Source of the DNA: Cryphonectria parasitica EP155
Taxonomy: Eukaryota > Ascomycota > Sordariomycetes > Diaporthales > Cryphonectriaceae
DNA: 64,000 nucleotides
Direction of reading: 5' to 3'
Assembly: GCF_011745365.1 (NCBI RefSeq)
Contig: NW_024468910.1
Coordinates: forward strand, 2,880,068 to 2,944,067
Shown in pieces: positions 1 through 12,252 of the stretch. The translations under genes were made by a program, and so were the position numbers. The notes under the pieces are model-generated. The model saw only the letters and a program-made list of their open reading frames with translations. It had not been told where the DNA came from and did no database searches. The first letter of the stretch is position 1. Each line of letters starts with the position of its first letter.

Positions 1-2421
1 AGGAGACGACAGTGCTGGACCACCTCATCAAGAACGCCCAGCGGTACCACGAAAAACACCAAAAGGACAAGGCCTCGTGCCACGAGCTGTTCAACGAGCT
101 GTTCACGCAGCTGTTGCACCCGCCGAGCAGGACGTTTACGGATCCTTTTAGCCTAGCCGTGCAGATCCAGGCCCTGCTGAAGGTCCTCGCGACGCCCAAT
201 GTGTGGATTGACTTTTCCCACGTCGAGTGGAGAATCAGGCTCGGACAGATACTATGGGGCACCACCACCGGAGCTGACAACGGCGGGGAGGACAGCGTGA
301 GTGACGGCAGCTCCATCACGGACGCCGATGACACGACGGGCCTGCACGAAGAGAGATACTGGCTGCTCCTGCAGATCCTCCTGGCATGTGAGCTGCTCGT
401 CCGGCTGGACATCCTCACCGAAGGCGATGAGCTACCCGACAGCGTCAGGCCCTCCGAGATCCAGAAATTAGAGAGGACCGCAAACGCCTCTGTGAAGTGG
501 TCCTTGCACCTGGCGAGGGCTTGGCTGGACAACATCGAAATCACCAAGTCGAAGCAGCCTGCAGACGGCCAACAGGAGGAGCAGCCCAAGGGCTGGTTGG
601 CGAATCTAACACACAAGATGGCACTGACAAGCGACCGACCACATTCAAGACACCATGAGAGGCACGCCGCCCACGATCAGCACAAGCCGAATGTCATCTA
701 CGTCATGAGAGGGAAGCATTGGGAGAGGCAGGTGCGAGGACTGACGCATTTCGCGAGGAGGCTCAAATGGCCCGAGATCGATGCCCAGTCTGCGCTGATT
801 GCCAACAACTGCCGTGCCGTGACCGAGGGTACGCCCATCAGCACGCCCCTGGAGACGCCACTGTCCACCACCACAGCCAGGTCCAAGAACTCGTCCTATT
901 TTGCTTTCCAGAAGGACAGTTCTGTGGGCAGGAGACAGGAGAGGCGGCAGAAGGTGGGCGCTGCACTGCACCCTGCCGGCTGGCTGTCCAAGAGCTATGT
1001 GTCAGGCCTGATGCTGCCAGGCGAGGGGCTCTACCACTGCATCATGTCGACGCTGCTCGAGAACGATGTTGTGGCCATGTCGAAACTCGGGCCGATGGCG
1101 AACCTGTGTGGTGGCTTCGTGTACAATGGTAAGAGCTTTTGGAGCACCGCGTGCGTCGTGGGCCGGGTCCTGGCCGCCGGCAAGGGAGCCGTCGAGTGCA
1201 TGGGCTGGATCTCCTGCGACATCATTCCTCGCGGACTAGGCAACGGGTGGGTGGACATCGATGTGGAGACGATCGCCGAGGATGTCAAGCGGACGGGCAA
1301 ACAGGCCAGGCTCTGGGGCAAGCTCGCCGTGGAGCGCGAGTCCTCCATCCTGGGCGGCTCGGATCCAGATGCCATCTTCCCTGCCGACTTTATCATCCCG
1401 TACGAGAACCACTACAAGACCCCACCGCCCACCATCAGCGTTGAGCTGTCATCGCTCAACCTGACCGATCCCCTCGACTCCGTCACCACGACGCCCACCC
1501 TCGAGGTTGTGACCCCGTATTCGGAGCCGAGCACGACCCCCGAGCTCAGGACCTTCACGCCCTCCATCACCTTCAATGTGACGACGTGGGAGGATGACGA
1601 GGACCGTGAATACACGCTTCCTGTGGCCAAGGATGTGAACTTTGTAACGGCCCATCCGTGTGTGCCTTCGCATCATGTTCGGATCTTGAAGTCACCTTCG
1701 AGCCCCACGATCCAACAGATTGACCTTTCTGGCCACCCTGTCGCTGGCCACGGCAGGTCGAACGGTCACACGAGTATCACTTGTAGGCTCCTGTCTCCTG
1801 TCTCTTGTCGTCGCAGTGCCCCCTGCCCCCTTGATCCTCGCGTTGCTGACATGAATCATATCTCTAGGCCACCCTCTTCACAAGTTCTACACGTATACCC
1901 CGATCCACCTGTCTGCGCTCCTCGGCAGACCAGACTGGACCCTGGAGCAGCTCCTTCAAGACGCCCCAAGCGACACCTCTCCTAGCGTCACCCCGTCCCT
2001 GAACAGCGCACCCACGCCCCGCGTCCTAGTCATCGACGCCATCACAAACTTCCTGCCGCAGCCCGAGGCACACGAGATCCCCCTGTCGCCCGTGACAAGC
2101 CGCGGCAGCACAGGCCTGAGCGATGCCTCCATCTCGAGCCGACACTCGTCGCTGAGCGGTCTGGCCTCGCCGGATGTGGACGGCGGGTTCCCCCGGCTCC
2201 AGAGGACGGACACGGAGAAGAACGGCGGGGCGGCGGAGCAGCAGATGCACTCCGAGTCGAGGAGACGACAGTTTGGAAGCGACATGGAGATCCTGGTCAG
2301 GGCGATCTGCGCCGAGCGGGGCTGGAACGCGGTCATCTCGAGACGAAGGCGAGGGTGTCTCGCCTGTGCTATCCGCGAGGCGGGCGCGGTCGGCTGGCGG
2401 GTTGTCGTCCGGGTTGACTGA
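1..2421 (+). CDS. Conserved fungal hypothetical protein, 5' truncated by the window edge
   Basis: The reading frame is open from base 3 and the first in-frame codons carry no ATG, so the true start lies upstream of the window. The frame runs to about 1773, then shifts to one ending with TGA at 2419-2421. I place an intron at about 1774-1867: donor GTATCA, branch-like CTGAC and acceptor TCTCTAG, with phases that match across it. The visible part is about 770 residues. It has a leucine-rich N-terminal half, a central block with WLSKSYVSGLMLPGEGLYH and ILGGSDPDAIFP, and a Ser/Thr/Pro-rich linker. The C-terminal part begins HPLHKFYTYTPIHLSALLG and ends in a short basic/Cys segment. I recognise no catalytic motif and assign no function; it looks like a protein conserved among filamentous ascomycetes. 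It is convergent with the next gene. Confidence 0.7.
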
Positions 2422-3106
2422 GCGCCGCAGGGCAGCAGGGTACTCCCATGCTATTCTTTTGGGACGTCCTGGAGGTTGTCTTCTCCCCATCACCCCCTTC
2501 TCTCTGAGGAGACTTCTTTTTTTCTTCTTCTGGTTGTTGTACGAGGAGATGAAGTGTTTTACGATACCCTGCCAAGCAAAGCGAGCGCGTTTGATATTTG
2601 GGCTCCCTACAACAATTTTTTATCTTTAGGGGCTTACCTGCATAACATGGATAGAACTGCATGGGAGAATGAAACACAAATGAGAGGAAACGAATATACT
2701 GGGACAGGAATTTTTCAAAGGGGAATATTGGCTATGGAATGGATCGGTTGGAAGATAGGAGGCATCATCAATCTTCACTCTAATAGATCCTGGGTACGGG
2801 CTTGTTCTTTATATCGTCAAAAATGTGTCTTTTACTTGTAAGATGCTGTGTTAGAGAGAGAGAGTGTGTGTGTGTGAGAGAGTGAGGGAGCACAGCATAT
2901 ATCCCGAAAAACTACCATCCCTACGCCATATGGTCTGTGGCTTGTGTAACATCATGCAAGCGAACGGTGTATTACATTCTTTATGCTCCGATATTCTTTC
3001 TCTTATATGTCCCCCTTTGACAGAAGTATCCTCCCTCTTATTGGTAATCTCTCTTTTCTTTCTTTCTTTCTTTCCTCTTCTTCCACCAACCTCACAGCCC
3101 ACAACT
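2422..3106. other. Convergent 3' intergenic region with simple repeats
   Basis: This stretch separates the 3' ends of two convergent genes. I see no credible gene in it. It holds a GA/GT-rich microsatellite at about 2853-2885 and a CTTT-type repeat at about 3051-3075. Confidence 0.6.
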
Positions 3107-4246
3107 TCACAACTCCCACTCTCCCTCCTTCTTCTTCATCTCCTCCTCCCCCGCCCCCTCAACACTCCATTCCTCCCACCCCTCCTTCTCCCCAGGAAGC
3201 CTCACCCCTTCCCACTCCTGGCGCGTCACATTGCGCCACTCCTCGACGGGGATCCACCCGATATACGCCCGGTCGCCGAACCCGCCGATCCAGTACACCT
3301 GGGTGACGACCAGCCGCACCCACTCGCTCTCGTGGATCCGGTTCCCGGGGAGCCAGTACTTGGCGTCTGGGTGGGCGCTGAGGAAGCAGGACCGGAGGGC
3401 TTCGGCTGCGGCGGTGGTGTTGGTGGGGAGCGGGAGGATGGGCTCGAGGTAGCCCAGGAGGGAGAAGCGGGGGAGGTTGGCGGCTGAGTAGGGGACGGGG
3501 TCGTAGTGGTGATGGTGGTGGTGGTGGTGGTCGTCGTGACCGTGATCGTCGTCGTCGTGGTGACTGCCGTGGTGATTCTTTTTGTTGCTGTTGTTGCTGG
3601 ACTCCTCCTTCTTTTCAAAGAGCCAGCTCTTTGCCCACCCTAGCAAGCCTCGTGACGACTCCTTCTCCTTCTTCTTCTTCTTCTTCCCCTCTGACTCTAT
3701 CCTCTTCTTAGGCGGAAACGGTGGCACCCAGTTCACGCTCACGCTCATATTACTCCCAGCATCGACATTCTTGAAGCTCGTGGCGATCTGGATGGCCAGG
3801 ATCGTCGGGTCCCCATTGCCCAGCGACGTCTTCTCACCTCCCTCCTCCTCAGACGACGACGACGACAACGAAAGCAACGGCGCCGGGTCACAGTCGGCAA
3901 TGTAATCCATCAGTCCGATCGGCACACCTCCCAGGCCTGCGGGCCGTTGCTCCATTAGGATGCTCTGTGGTAGGCCATCGGCATCCTCGGCGGCGGTGGC
4001 GTAGGAGGTTGGGAAGACGGTGGAGAGGGTCGCGAGCGGGGTGAGGGCGAGGATGCGTCGGCCCAGGACGGCGGACTCGTACGAGGTTGGGATGCGCTGC
4101 TGCTGCTGCTGCTGGGAGGAGGAGAAGAAGGAGGGGTCGGGGTTCTGGAAGAGGTGGGAGGAGGGTGGTTCGTCGATGGGTGTGTTGCTCGCTGCGGTGC
4201 TGGCGGTGAGACCTGCAATGGCGGAGAGGGAGGTCGAGAGCTTCAT
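3107..4246 (-). CDS. Secreted CREG-like / pyridoxamine 5'-phosphate oxidase-fold protein
   Basis: Single-exon gene of 379 residues. Residues 1-20 form a signal peptide (hydrophobic Ala/Thr/Ser-rich, ending near TAAS). Segments typical of fungal CREG-like proteins follow: GRRILALTPLATLSTVFP, VPIGLMDYIADCD, GDPTILAIQIATSFKNV and VNWVPP, then YSAANLPRFSLLGYLE, CFLSAHPDAKYWLPGNRIHE and WVRLVVTQVYWIGGFGD. The fold is the FMN-binding split barrel; CREG-type members are usually secreted or lysosomal/vacuolar and may not keep enzyme activity. The oddity is a low-complexity insert at about residues 180-248, between VNWVPP and YSAANLPR. It contains a run of lysines, an amphipathic WAKSWLFEKK stretch and a block of alternating Asp and His including eight consecutive His. 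A polyglutamine tract lies at about 45-50. The family call is firm; the role is unknown. Confidence 0.8.
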   Translation of the reverse strand: MKLSTSLSAIAGLTASTAASNTPIDEPPSSHLFQNPDPSFFSSSQQQQQQRIPTSYESAVLGRRILALTPLATLSTVFPTSYATAAEDADGLPQSILMEQRPAGLGGVPIGLMDYIADCDPAPLLSLSSSSSEEEGGEKTSLGNGDPTILAIQIATSFKNVDAGSNMSVSVNWVPPFPPKKRIESEGKKKKKKEKESSRGLLGWAKSWLFEKKEESSNNSNKKNHHGSHHDDDDHGHDDHHHHHHHHYDPVPYSAANLPRFSLLGYLEPILPLPTNTTAAAEALRSCFLSAHPDAKYWLPGNRIHESEWVRLVVTQVYWIGGFGDRAYIGWIPVEEWRNVTRQEWEGVRLPGEKEGWEEWSVEGAGEEEMKKKEGEWEL

Positions 4247-4869
4247 GGTGACGAGGGTCTAGGAGGGTATGCACACATACACACAAGCACGAGAACAAGG
4301 AGGAGACAAAGGCAGGAATACGATAATAATGCTAGAGAATGCTAATGATGATGATGATAGAAGGAAGAGGATTATTATGTTCAAGAGTTGATCGACAAAA
4401 GGTGGTACCATAGTAGTAACCGTTACGAGCCGAGGAGTCTCGGAGGTTATCTAATCGATCTTATCTCCTGACATGTTGTGGGGTCAAGCGAGGAGGATAC
4501 GCAGCATCGTACGAGCCAAGTCACTTGATGGCACGACATAATGCTGGCTGAGAATTGATGACGAGAAGGTGGACGAGCTTCTGATTTGCTTTTTCGTAGG
4601 TATTTATTTACATGTCTGTTTTGTATTATATATTTGTCTGTGCAAGTAACGAAAATACTAAATAAGTTTCTCGTCTGCCGTCTTGTCTATCGTAACTATT
4701 ACATTGGGAAGGGATCAATTGAATTTTAGTATTATTATTATATTAGGTAAGGCCAGCATGACTGGCCAAGAGGTCTCCTCATCTGAGCCCTTCTCTCGAA
4801 GATATATACCCGGGCGGAGTTCTTCCAAACTTGTATGTATACACAAGGCTCTTCATGGAGCGGAGCCCT
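4247..4869. other. Intergenic region upstream of the CREG-like gene
   Basis: This region lies between two minus-strand genes, so it should hold the promoter of the CREG-like gene (near 4250) and the 3' flank of the aldehyde dehydrogenase. It contains short ATG and ATT triplet runs (about 4343-4355 and 4729-4742). No gene is evident. Confidence 0.5.
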
Positions 4870-6880
4870 TTACATATTCTTTAATATGCTCAACACACCA
4901 CCCACCTTCCTCATCAGGCCAATCCCGTAGCCGGTTTCGACCACGCCTCGTGCAAATCGCCAGCTCTTCTCCTGGCTGCCCACAGGGTACTGGATCGGTG
5001 GTGGGATGCTCGTCCTCACGCCAGCCCAGCCCCAGCGATCCGCACAGACGGCCTTGATGTTGCATAGTCCTCGGAGTCCTTCCTCTCCGGCGAACCTGCC
5101 ATACCCTGACCCACCAACTCCGCCAAAGGGGAGCTGGACCGCGTAGTAGGCCGCGAAATCATTGATCGCCACCATTCCGCTTCTGACCCCTCTGACGATG
5201 GCCTGGACCACGGGGTCCGATTCCTTTCCAAACACGGATGCCCCGAGGCCAAAGTTGGGCGCATTGGCAATGCTGAGAACGTCCGAGGCAACATTCGAGG
5301 GGGCGCGCATGAGGACCATGATGGGACCAAAGCATTCCTCCTGCGCAATGTCCATGTCGGGTGTCACGTCCACAAGGAGCGTAGGGGCAAAGTAGAAGCC
5401 GTGGGGGTGGTCAGGGTGTTTATACCGCTTGCCACCGGCGAGAAGACGGGCACCGCTCTTGACTGCCTTCTGCACTAAGCCCTCCAGCCGAGCAAAGCAT
5501 GCATCCGAGATGACGGCGCCCAAGTCGAGATCCTGCCCTAGCCGGAGGGCCTTGACGCGGGGCTCGAGGCGCCCAACAAGCTCTTCGTAGATACCTGGCG
5601 TGATGATGATGCGCTCGATCCCGATACAGTTCTGCCCTGCCGCCTGGAAAGTGCCGCGGAGCAGCGTCTCGGTGACTCGTGAGAGGTCTCGCTTGGCCGA
5701 GTCCACAACCATGCATGCGTCCTTGCCACCCAGCTCAGCCACCACGGGGATGAGGGCCTTGGCTGCGGACTCGGCGACCTTGTGTGCCACAGGTCGTGAC
5801 CCAATGAAGGTGATGTGGGCGATTTTCGGATGAGACGTGATGTGGTTCGCAACCTGTGGCCAGCAGACGACCGTCTGTACGAGAGCAGGATCGTGGCCAT
5901 GGGCGACCAGGGCGCCCCTCGCGATGCTCGCAAAGAAGGATGCGCTCCATGCCGTCTGCTCAGAGGTCTTGACGAGGATACCATTCCCAGAGAAGATGGC
6001 CGAGATGATGGGCCCGATCAGATTATGGAAGGGGTAGTTCCACGAGACCAGCGCCGCCACGACGCCAAGAGGCTCGTAGTGCACTGTATTCTTCTTGTAG
6101 GCCATCAGGAGGTTTGTCGGTCGACTCTCGGGCGTGAGAGCCTTTTCGCCGTGCGTGATGGTCCACTGCAGTTTCTCCACCGTGACGAGGATCTCGCCCA
6201 GCTGTGCGTCCACCATCGTCTTGCCCGAGTCGAGGCATGCCACCCTGCAAATCTCTTCCTGGTTGTCGAGAACATACTGCAGCACGGACCGGAGCACCTT
6301 GCGCCTTTCCCTGAAGGTCGTGCTGGCCCATGTCTTTTGTGCAGTCTCGGCGGCGTCAATGGCTCGGTCGATGGCAGATGGAGAGGCGGCGTTGATGAAG
6401 CCAAGGAACTGTCCTGTCGCGGGCGCAAAGCATTGAATCGCGCTCGTCCCGGAGACCTAGAAGAGAGAGGGACGGAGGAAGAACCTTAATGTCAGCCACA
6501 TCATAAACAAGGAGAGCACTCAAAGTCTGAGTCTGGTCCGCTGGCTGCTCTTTTTGTAAGCTCCATACCTTGACGCTTGGGTTCGAGAGAAACTCCTCTC
6601 GTTCTGGTGTTTTGGGCGAAGGGACTCGATAGCGAACGGGCTGGTCATTCTCGCCCTTCATGTAATAGAATACGGCAAGCAGGGCCAACGGCCATATCGC
6701 CAGCCATGCCGCCTGCGGTATGTCGTTCAGCCTGTCGGCGAAGGGCCACCAACCGCTGTCAGCTGGCCGCGTCTCCTCAACAGGTGGGCAGGCGAAAGGA
6801 AAAGGTAGCGCGTACGGCAGTCTCTGCAGCTGCTCTCGCGCCTGGGAGAGCCAGTGCCCGAACGTCTCCTCGACCTGCAT
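4870..6880 (-). CDS. Membrane-anchored aldehyde dehydrogenase (Msc7-type)
   Basis: Two exons (6880-6569 and 6456-4870) separated by a 112-nt intron (GTATGG...CTAG, phase 0) give 632 residues, close to the roughly 640 of yeast Msc7-like proteins. The N-terminal region of about 100 residues carries one membrane segment (about 56-73, AAWLAIWPLALLAVFYYM) and so probably anchors the enzyme in a membrane. The rest is an NAD(P)-dependent aldehyde dehydrogenase: SWNYPFHN (Asn about 244), the general-base Glu in ELGGKD (about 345), the catalytic Cys in GQNCIGIER (about 381) and EECFGPI. It oxidises aldehydes to carboxylic acids; the physiological substrate cannot be read from sequence. The C-terminus (about 40 residues beyond the core) ends LRKVGGVLSILKNM, a weakly hydrophobic tail. 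The family assignment is secure. Confidence 0.92.
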
Positions 6881-7808
6881 CGTGTCTTCTCTTCCTGCAC
6901 CAGAGAGGAGAAGAGTTTCTCAATTTGGTTCTGGAGGGAGGGGGGGGAAGAAGGGAACTGGCGTTCGAGCCGCTGCCAGGTGGTGCCACATCAAGAGCTC
7001 CTGGACGGATGAATTTCTGCAGACGATCTTCAGGGGTCCACACGCCAAAGCAGCAGCGGATCCAGGGGGCCGAAGTCGGGTGCGACCGAGACAAGTAGAC
7101 CCCTGACCGGTAAACAAAGAATGAGCCAATAGCGTGTAATACTCTCACATGTCCCACCCAGACTTGGAAGTCATATCTGACCTTCGTATATTTACTCTGT
7201 GAAGTATGTAAGACAGTAATCGCTATAGTCACTGGTAAAAGACTCTGAAAAGGGATATCTCATCCTTTTAACTGTTCTGGTTTCCTTTTTTTTTCTCTTC
7301 TTCTTATTTGTTCATCTCCCTTATTGAGTTGGAAATCAATACCCAGAGGAAAGCAGGGAGGGAGAGGCAACAGGAGATGCTGCATAAACATCGCAGCCGA
7401 GGGTTCTGTCCTGTTGAACACCAAGATTTTCCCATACAAGAATTCATAGAGAACAGCACGGTTGGATGGGAAACATTTTTGTAATCATAATCCGAACTCA
7501 TGGATAATAATATCATAATAGAGAAGGGGAAGGAAACAGAAGAGCAAGAAGAAGAAAGCAATGCTTACAGAAAGTGGAATCGCCATGCTGAAATACTCCC
7601 ATATCCATAACCATCAATGACTACGACCATCTAGCACAAAGTCAACCAGCTCCAATAGAGACATTCTCAGAGAGAAATAGAGAGTCCAGTTATTTCTACT
7701 CAAAGCTGCTATGCTGAAAAAGAAAGAAAAAATCAAGAGGCTGAAGCCAACTGGTCCCAGAAACAGCACATATCCGCTCTTGTCAACAATTATGCAAGCG
7801 CACATTTA
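6881..7808. other. Intergenic region upstream of the aldehyde dehydrogenase
   Basis: This region lies between the start of the aldehyde dehydrogenase and the 3' end of the F-box-like gene, both on the minus strand. It should contain the aldehyde dehydrogenase promoter. The sequence becomes AT-rich beyond 7100. I see no supported gene; the short reading frames here lack any protein-like character. Confidence 0.5.
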
Positions 7809-9290
7809 TCAGTCAGTCTCATGAATGTCCATGTATGCCCACAGGCGCGCATGAATCACCTCTGCAGCTCCAAGGTCGAAAGTATGTGGAGCCTGCACTT
7901 CTTCATCCGTGATATTTTGGAAGAGCCTGGCGCGTTCTGTCGAGACCTGCATGTGCCATCCCTGTGCAAGGTCCCTCCGGTATTGTTGCTGGAACCGGGG
8001 TTCATCATGCTTTGGTCGACGCCATCTCCCACTAAGCTGTCTATTTGTTGGAGGGAGGTCGGTAGTTGGGCTATACATAAATTGTATGTAGGCTGCAAGC
8101 TCGATGAGATAGGTACGTTGAGCTGCACTGTATGGTGCCTGATGGATGCCTGTGATCATGTCATCAACCAGAATTGTTTGGACAATATCTGCTCAAAGCC
8201 TTGTCAGTCCGGGTTGCACATCCTTCGGTATTTTTCTTGTGCTTCTTGAAAGAGGTGGGGTACTCACAATCAGGCCAGTGCGCTTCAAATACGCCCAGCA
8301 AATTATAAAGAGAGAAGAGTTGCGTGGCTAGGGCGAACCGTCTCTGGACATTGATGAGAGTGGCCTCCCCTCCTGCACCTGTGATGAGCTTGACAATGGC
8401 TCTCACACCACCCTGCAGAACCTCCCAATTCTGCTCAGCTTGAAGACATGCTCCGCCACGGACTAGCCAGAACAGGAAGCGCATCTTGGCCTCCCCAATG
8501 TCAACACTTCCGTCTTCTGACTCGAAAGGCCCCGAAAGTAGATTGTCTGGTATTTGTGTCCTGGGGTGGACCTCCATGTGCGACCCCAGCAGGGCATAGA
8601 GGTAGGCCTCTTGATCCAGAAGGAGAACATTAGGATTGCGGAAACGGTCCCGGCTTGGGAGTCCGTGCTCGAATTTCTTGAAGTCAAAGATAAACTTGTC
8701 TGGCATGGTCATGGTCCTCTCTTCAGCCCCGGGGATGGTGAAGTAGGCACGGCCGCGAGCATGCTGTCGAGTCCAAACTTCCAAGGAGGTGATCATCATG
8801 GTAAAATTTGCCCAAGAACAACGGAGAATGGCAGACTATGGTTCTTATTAGCTAGTTGAATCTATCATCGTCGCCCTGACACAGGTAACCCTGACCTGGT
8901 CCGGTAGATCGAGCTGCTCACCTGGAAGGCTGGGTCACCAATAATTCGGGCCTCGTCTGCCCACCATTCATTGTAGGATGCGACTGAGATAGCATCAAGA
9001 CCATAGTATGTGTCCCATGTGAGCCCGAAAGCAGCGCTGACTAGCTGATACTTGGCGGAAGGCGAGGATAGGCGATTGTACAGATCAGAATTGACAAGAG
9101 GCAGGGATAGATTTCTCGAGGCGACAAAGATGACCTCGAGGATCTCCTGTGGCAGCTTGTGTAGCTGCAGGCGGTCTCTTCTTCCCTGGCCATCGTCGGT
9201 CATAATGGGCTGCTTGGTCTTGGAAGGTGCCGTGTTAGTGGGCTTGTGCTGGCCACGCCTCCCGCGTACTCTAATTGGAGTAAGCTTCAT
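7809..9290 (-). CDS. F-box-like protein
   Basis: Three exons (9290-8922, 8835-8268, 8188-7809) encode 438 residues. Intron 1 (86 nt, GTGAGC) is phase 0; intron 2 (79 nt, GTGAGT) is phase 1. Joining them restores the uninterrupted reads AFQSAILRCSWANF and HWPDYIVQTILVDDM. A basic N-terminus of about 30 residues precedes an F-box-like segment (about residues 40-75: LHKLPQEILEVIF... LVNSDLYNRLSS). Pezizomycotina have a large family of such proteins, in which the F-box is followed by a long helical region without recognisable repeats. F-box proteins usually act as substrate adaptors of SCF ubiquitin ligases; the target is unknown. A downstream Met near 9203 could be the start instead of 9290. The gene is divergent from the Mrs2-family gene. 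Confidence 0.75.
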
Positions 9291-9855
9291 TTTTTGTTTT
9301 TGTTTATGAGAAAAGAAAAGAAGAAGAAAATAACACAACACCAGCCATCAGAAACTCTGATGCGAAAGTAGGCGAGAGTGGGGGTGTGGGGGAAAATTGC
9401 TGGCTTGGAAATCTTGAAGCCAAACACATGAGGCCCCAGCTGCTAAACTTTTCTCACAGCGCAAGCAGACTGAAATGAAATTGAGCTTTAGAAATGAAAG
9501 AAAAGAATTCAAAAAACAAAAACTCGAACAGTGAGCTTTGATGCTGCGAAAGCTGGGGAAATCACATGGAAGGATGGTGAGTTAAGGCACGAAGGGTTGG
9601 AATAAAGTTGACCAAAATAAAGAGAGACAGGCTGCATGCTTTTATGCGGGGCAAGGGTTAGGGTCCAAGCTTTGATATGGAGTTTGACGTAATTAAGAAA
9701 ATCTGCTATCAAATTCTCGATTCAGCAAACAACTTGGCACAATATGTTGCAGCTGCACCGTCAACCATAACAGCGCGTGAGGTCTTGAGATCTCGGAGAC
9801 AATTGCTGTCAAGTACCCTTCCGAGGCGGAAGGTCGTCAGCAATCGTCCGTCGCA
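9291..9855. promoter_or_regulatory. Bidirectional promoter region, F-box-like / MRS2
   Basis: These 565 bases lie between two divergent start codons, so both promoters must sit here. No clear TATA box or known factor site was identified. The stretch 9655-9662 reads GGGTTAGGG, too short to be called telomeric. Confidence 0.5.
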
Positions 9856-11737
9856 ATGCGCTCCGTACTGCAGCCTGCTGTCCCATCCCGCAGGCTGCTT
9901 CGTTTCCTGCGCTCCCAGTCCGAGGGAACTCCCTTCTTCAGTCCTCACCATGCCCATGTCCACGGAGCAGGTGCAAGATGGAATGGCCAGTCTCGTCAGG
10001 TGACTGGCAACTCCACTGCATCCAGCCCAGGCGGTACCAAACCGCTTTCTTGCCCATCCTCAGCTGCTAGGCTAAAACGCCTCGAGCCTACCCGCCAAAC
10101 CTGCGTCTTCCACGTCGAGAACGTCCTTCCGAAACATCTGAAGCGAGTACGCTCGTCCGGCCTAACGCTGCTGGCCGCAAACAATGCCGCGACCTCGCGC
10201 CGGTTCGCCTCCAATGGAGATCGCTTCGAAGGGGATGAGGAAGACAAGTCTGCGTCGGAGAGACTCTGGGGGCCTAATGCCGTGAAACCAGATTTTCGAA
10301 GTCGCAGCACCGACGAGCTGGAGGACTCCATCTTCAACGCTGGCATGACCGGCAGGCGTGCAAAGGCCGCGCTGGAGCCCGTCTTGAGATGTACTGAGGT
10401 CGACGAGAAAGGTGATGCCATCCTCACGGATGGAGCTTTCAAGAAGAGCGAGCTTATTGCCAAGGTGAGCCGCCATTACACTAGCCACGATGTTTTGCTG
10501 CTGCTCCGCATAAACACAGAAACATTTGCTAAATTTCTTCCCTGCTATAGTACGGCCTCATGCCCCGTGACCTTCGCAAGATCGACTCTTCCAATCTCCC
10601 TCACATCCTCATCCGCCCCTTTGCGATCCTCCTCAATCTCCTCCACTTGCGAGTGCTGATCAAGCATGACCGCGTACTCCTCTTCGATGTGTATGGCTCG
10701 TCCAGCTCGTCTGCGCAGTCCGAGTTCATGTACGAGTTGCAGGGCAAACTGCGCCAAAAACAAACCCCGGGCACGAGCGGAGGGCTTCCCTATGAGTTTC
10801 GGGCTCTCGAGGTGGTACTCATGTCGGTGACGGCTGAGTTGTGGAAGGAATTTGGCACCGTCCAGGAGCCCGTCATGCACCTGCTGAGCGACCTTGAGGA
10901 TGACGTCGACCGCGAGAAGCTGCGGGTCTTACTGGTGCTCTCCAAGAAGGTCAGCACGTTTGAACAGAAGGCAAGGCTGGTGCGCGATGCGATCGACGAG
11001 CTGCTGGAGGCGGACGACGACCTTTCGGAGATGTACCTGACAGAGAAGGCACGGGACATCAGGCGCGAGCTGGACGACCACACCGAAATCGAGATGCTGC
11101 TGGAGTCCTACCACAAGATCTGCGACGAAGTCGTCCAGGAGGCGGGCAACTTGGTGTCTGGCATCCGGAACACGGAAGAAATGTAAGTTAAGCAGCAATC
11201 ACACACACACTCACTCGGTCTCTCCTCCACTATAACCGTGGCCTCTGCGCGCATGACACACTGCTAATATCACGCCACAGTATCCGCGCTATCCTGGACG
11301 CCAACCGCAACTCCCTTATGCTTCTCGAGCTCAAGTTCAGCGTTTATACCCTCGGTCTCGCCATGGGAACGTTCTTAGCAGGCCTTTACGGCATGAACCT
11401 GGAGAACTTTATTGAGGAGACCAATTTTGGTTTCGCGTCTGTGACCGTCGGCTCGGCCCTGGCCAGTATTGTGGTGGCTTGGTGGGGATTTACCAAGCTG
11501 CGCAAAGTGCAGCGTGTACGCATGAGGGAGCCGACCACGCGCACTCGCAAGGTTAACGATGGCAGGGATGGGAAGGACGCGCTGGGCCCTTACGGTGTAC
11601 GGGAGTGGTACCGCGAGGAGAGCCCCACGGCGTTGTTGGAGGCGAAACATAGAGAGAGGCTCAAGAGGATCGCGCAGTTGAAGGAGAGACGAACTGAGAT
11701 AACTGGATTCAGGAAGTGGTTACAGCGGTTCCGTTGA
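9856..11737 (+). CDS. MRS2: Mitochondrial inner-membrane magnesium transporter, Mrs2/CorA family
   Basis: Three exons (9856-10464, 10551-11182, 11281-11737) encode 565 residues. The introns are 86 and 98 nt (GTGAGC...TATAG and GTAAGT...CACAG). The N-terminus is rich in Arg and Ser and lacks acidic residues for the first stretch, as expected of a mitochondrial presequence. A soluble Mrs2 domain follows (PRDLRKIDS, LLFDVYGS, LPYEFRALEVVL). The signature core spans the second junction: ILDANRNSLMLLELKF, then a membrane helix (about 433-450) ending in the Gly-Met-Asn motif at about 451-453 (LYGMNLENFIEE), and a second helix (about 462-482). The family forms pentameric Mg2+ channels with both termini in the matrix. 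The C-terminal tail is basic. The specific paralogue (Mrs2 versus Lpe10/Mfm1) is not distinguishable here, so the symbol is a family label. Confidence 0.93.
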
Positions 11738-12252
11738 GAATGAAAAAAAATAAAGGGCTCCTTCGCGGTTCCTTGCAGGATACATTGCAGCCTGCAAAGA
11801 GGGAAGACGAAGAAGAACATTATCAGATTTGGGTAGCTGTGTCAAGGCCTCGAGAGGGAGGGGGTGGGAGACTTGTTGGACGGTAGACTGGCCTCGGGCT
11901 CGAGGTTGACGGGCCTACCGAGGGGTCGTCCACACTATCCTGGCATTTTCGACTCGATCTGCGTACATATTGGGCGGCGTTTTGTGACGATAACCAGTCC
12001 CCTCTCAGTTCATAGCAAGGGATTGTAGGTCGATGATACCCCCCCCCCCTTTTTTTTTTTTTTTATATACTTTTGTTTCTCTCTCCATCTCTGAACAATT
12101 TGCACTGTTTGGATACTACTATTTCTCATTGCTATAGTGATAAGAAAAAAACTGGCATTTTCATTCAGCTGTTGAGACGACGTCAGTCCCTCCTCTCTCT
12201 CTCTCTCAAATCTCTCTCGCGACAGACATGTTGCCGATTCCTGTCCGCCCAA
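11738..12252. other. Convergent 3' intergenic region with a C11-T15 tract
   Basis: This is the 3' flank of two convergent genes. It contains a homopolymer junction of eleven C then fifteen T at 12039-12064, which may be prone to length error. No gene is seen. Confidence 0.5.
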
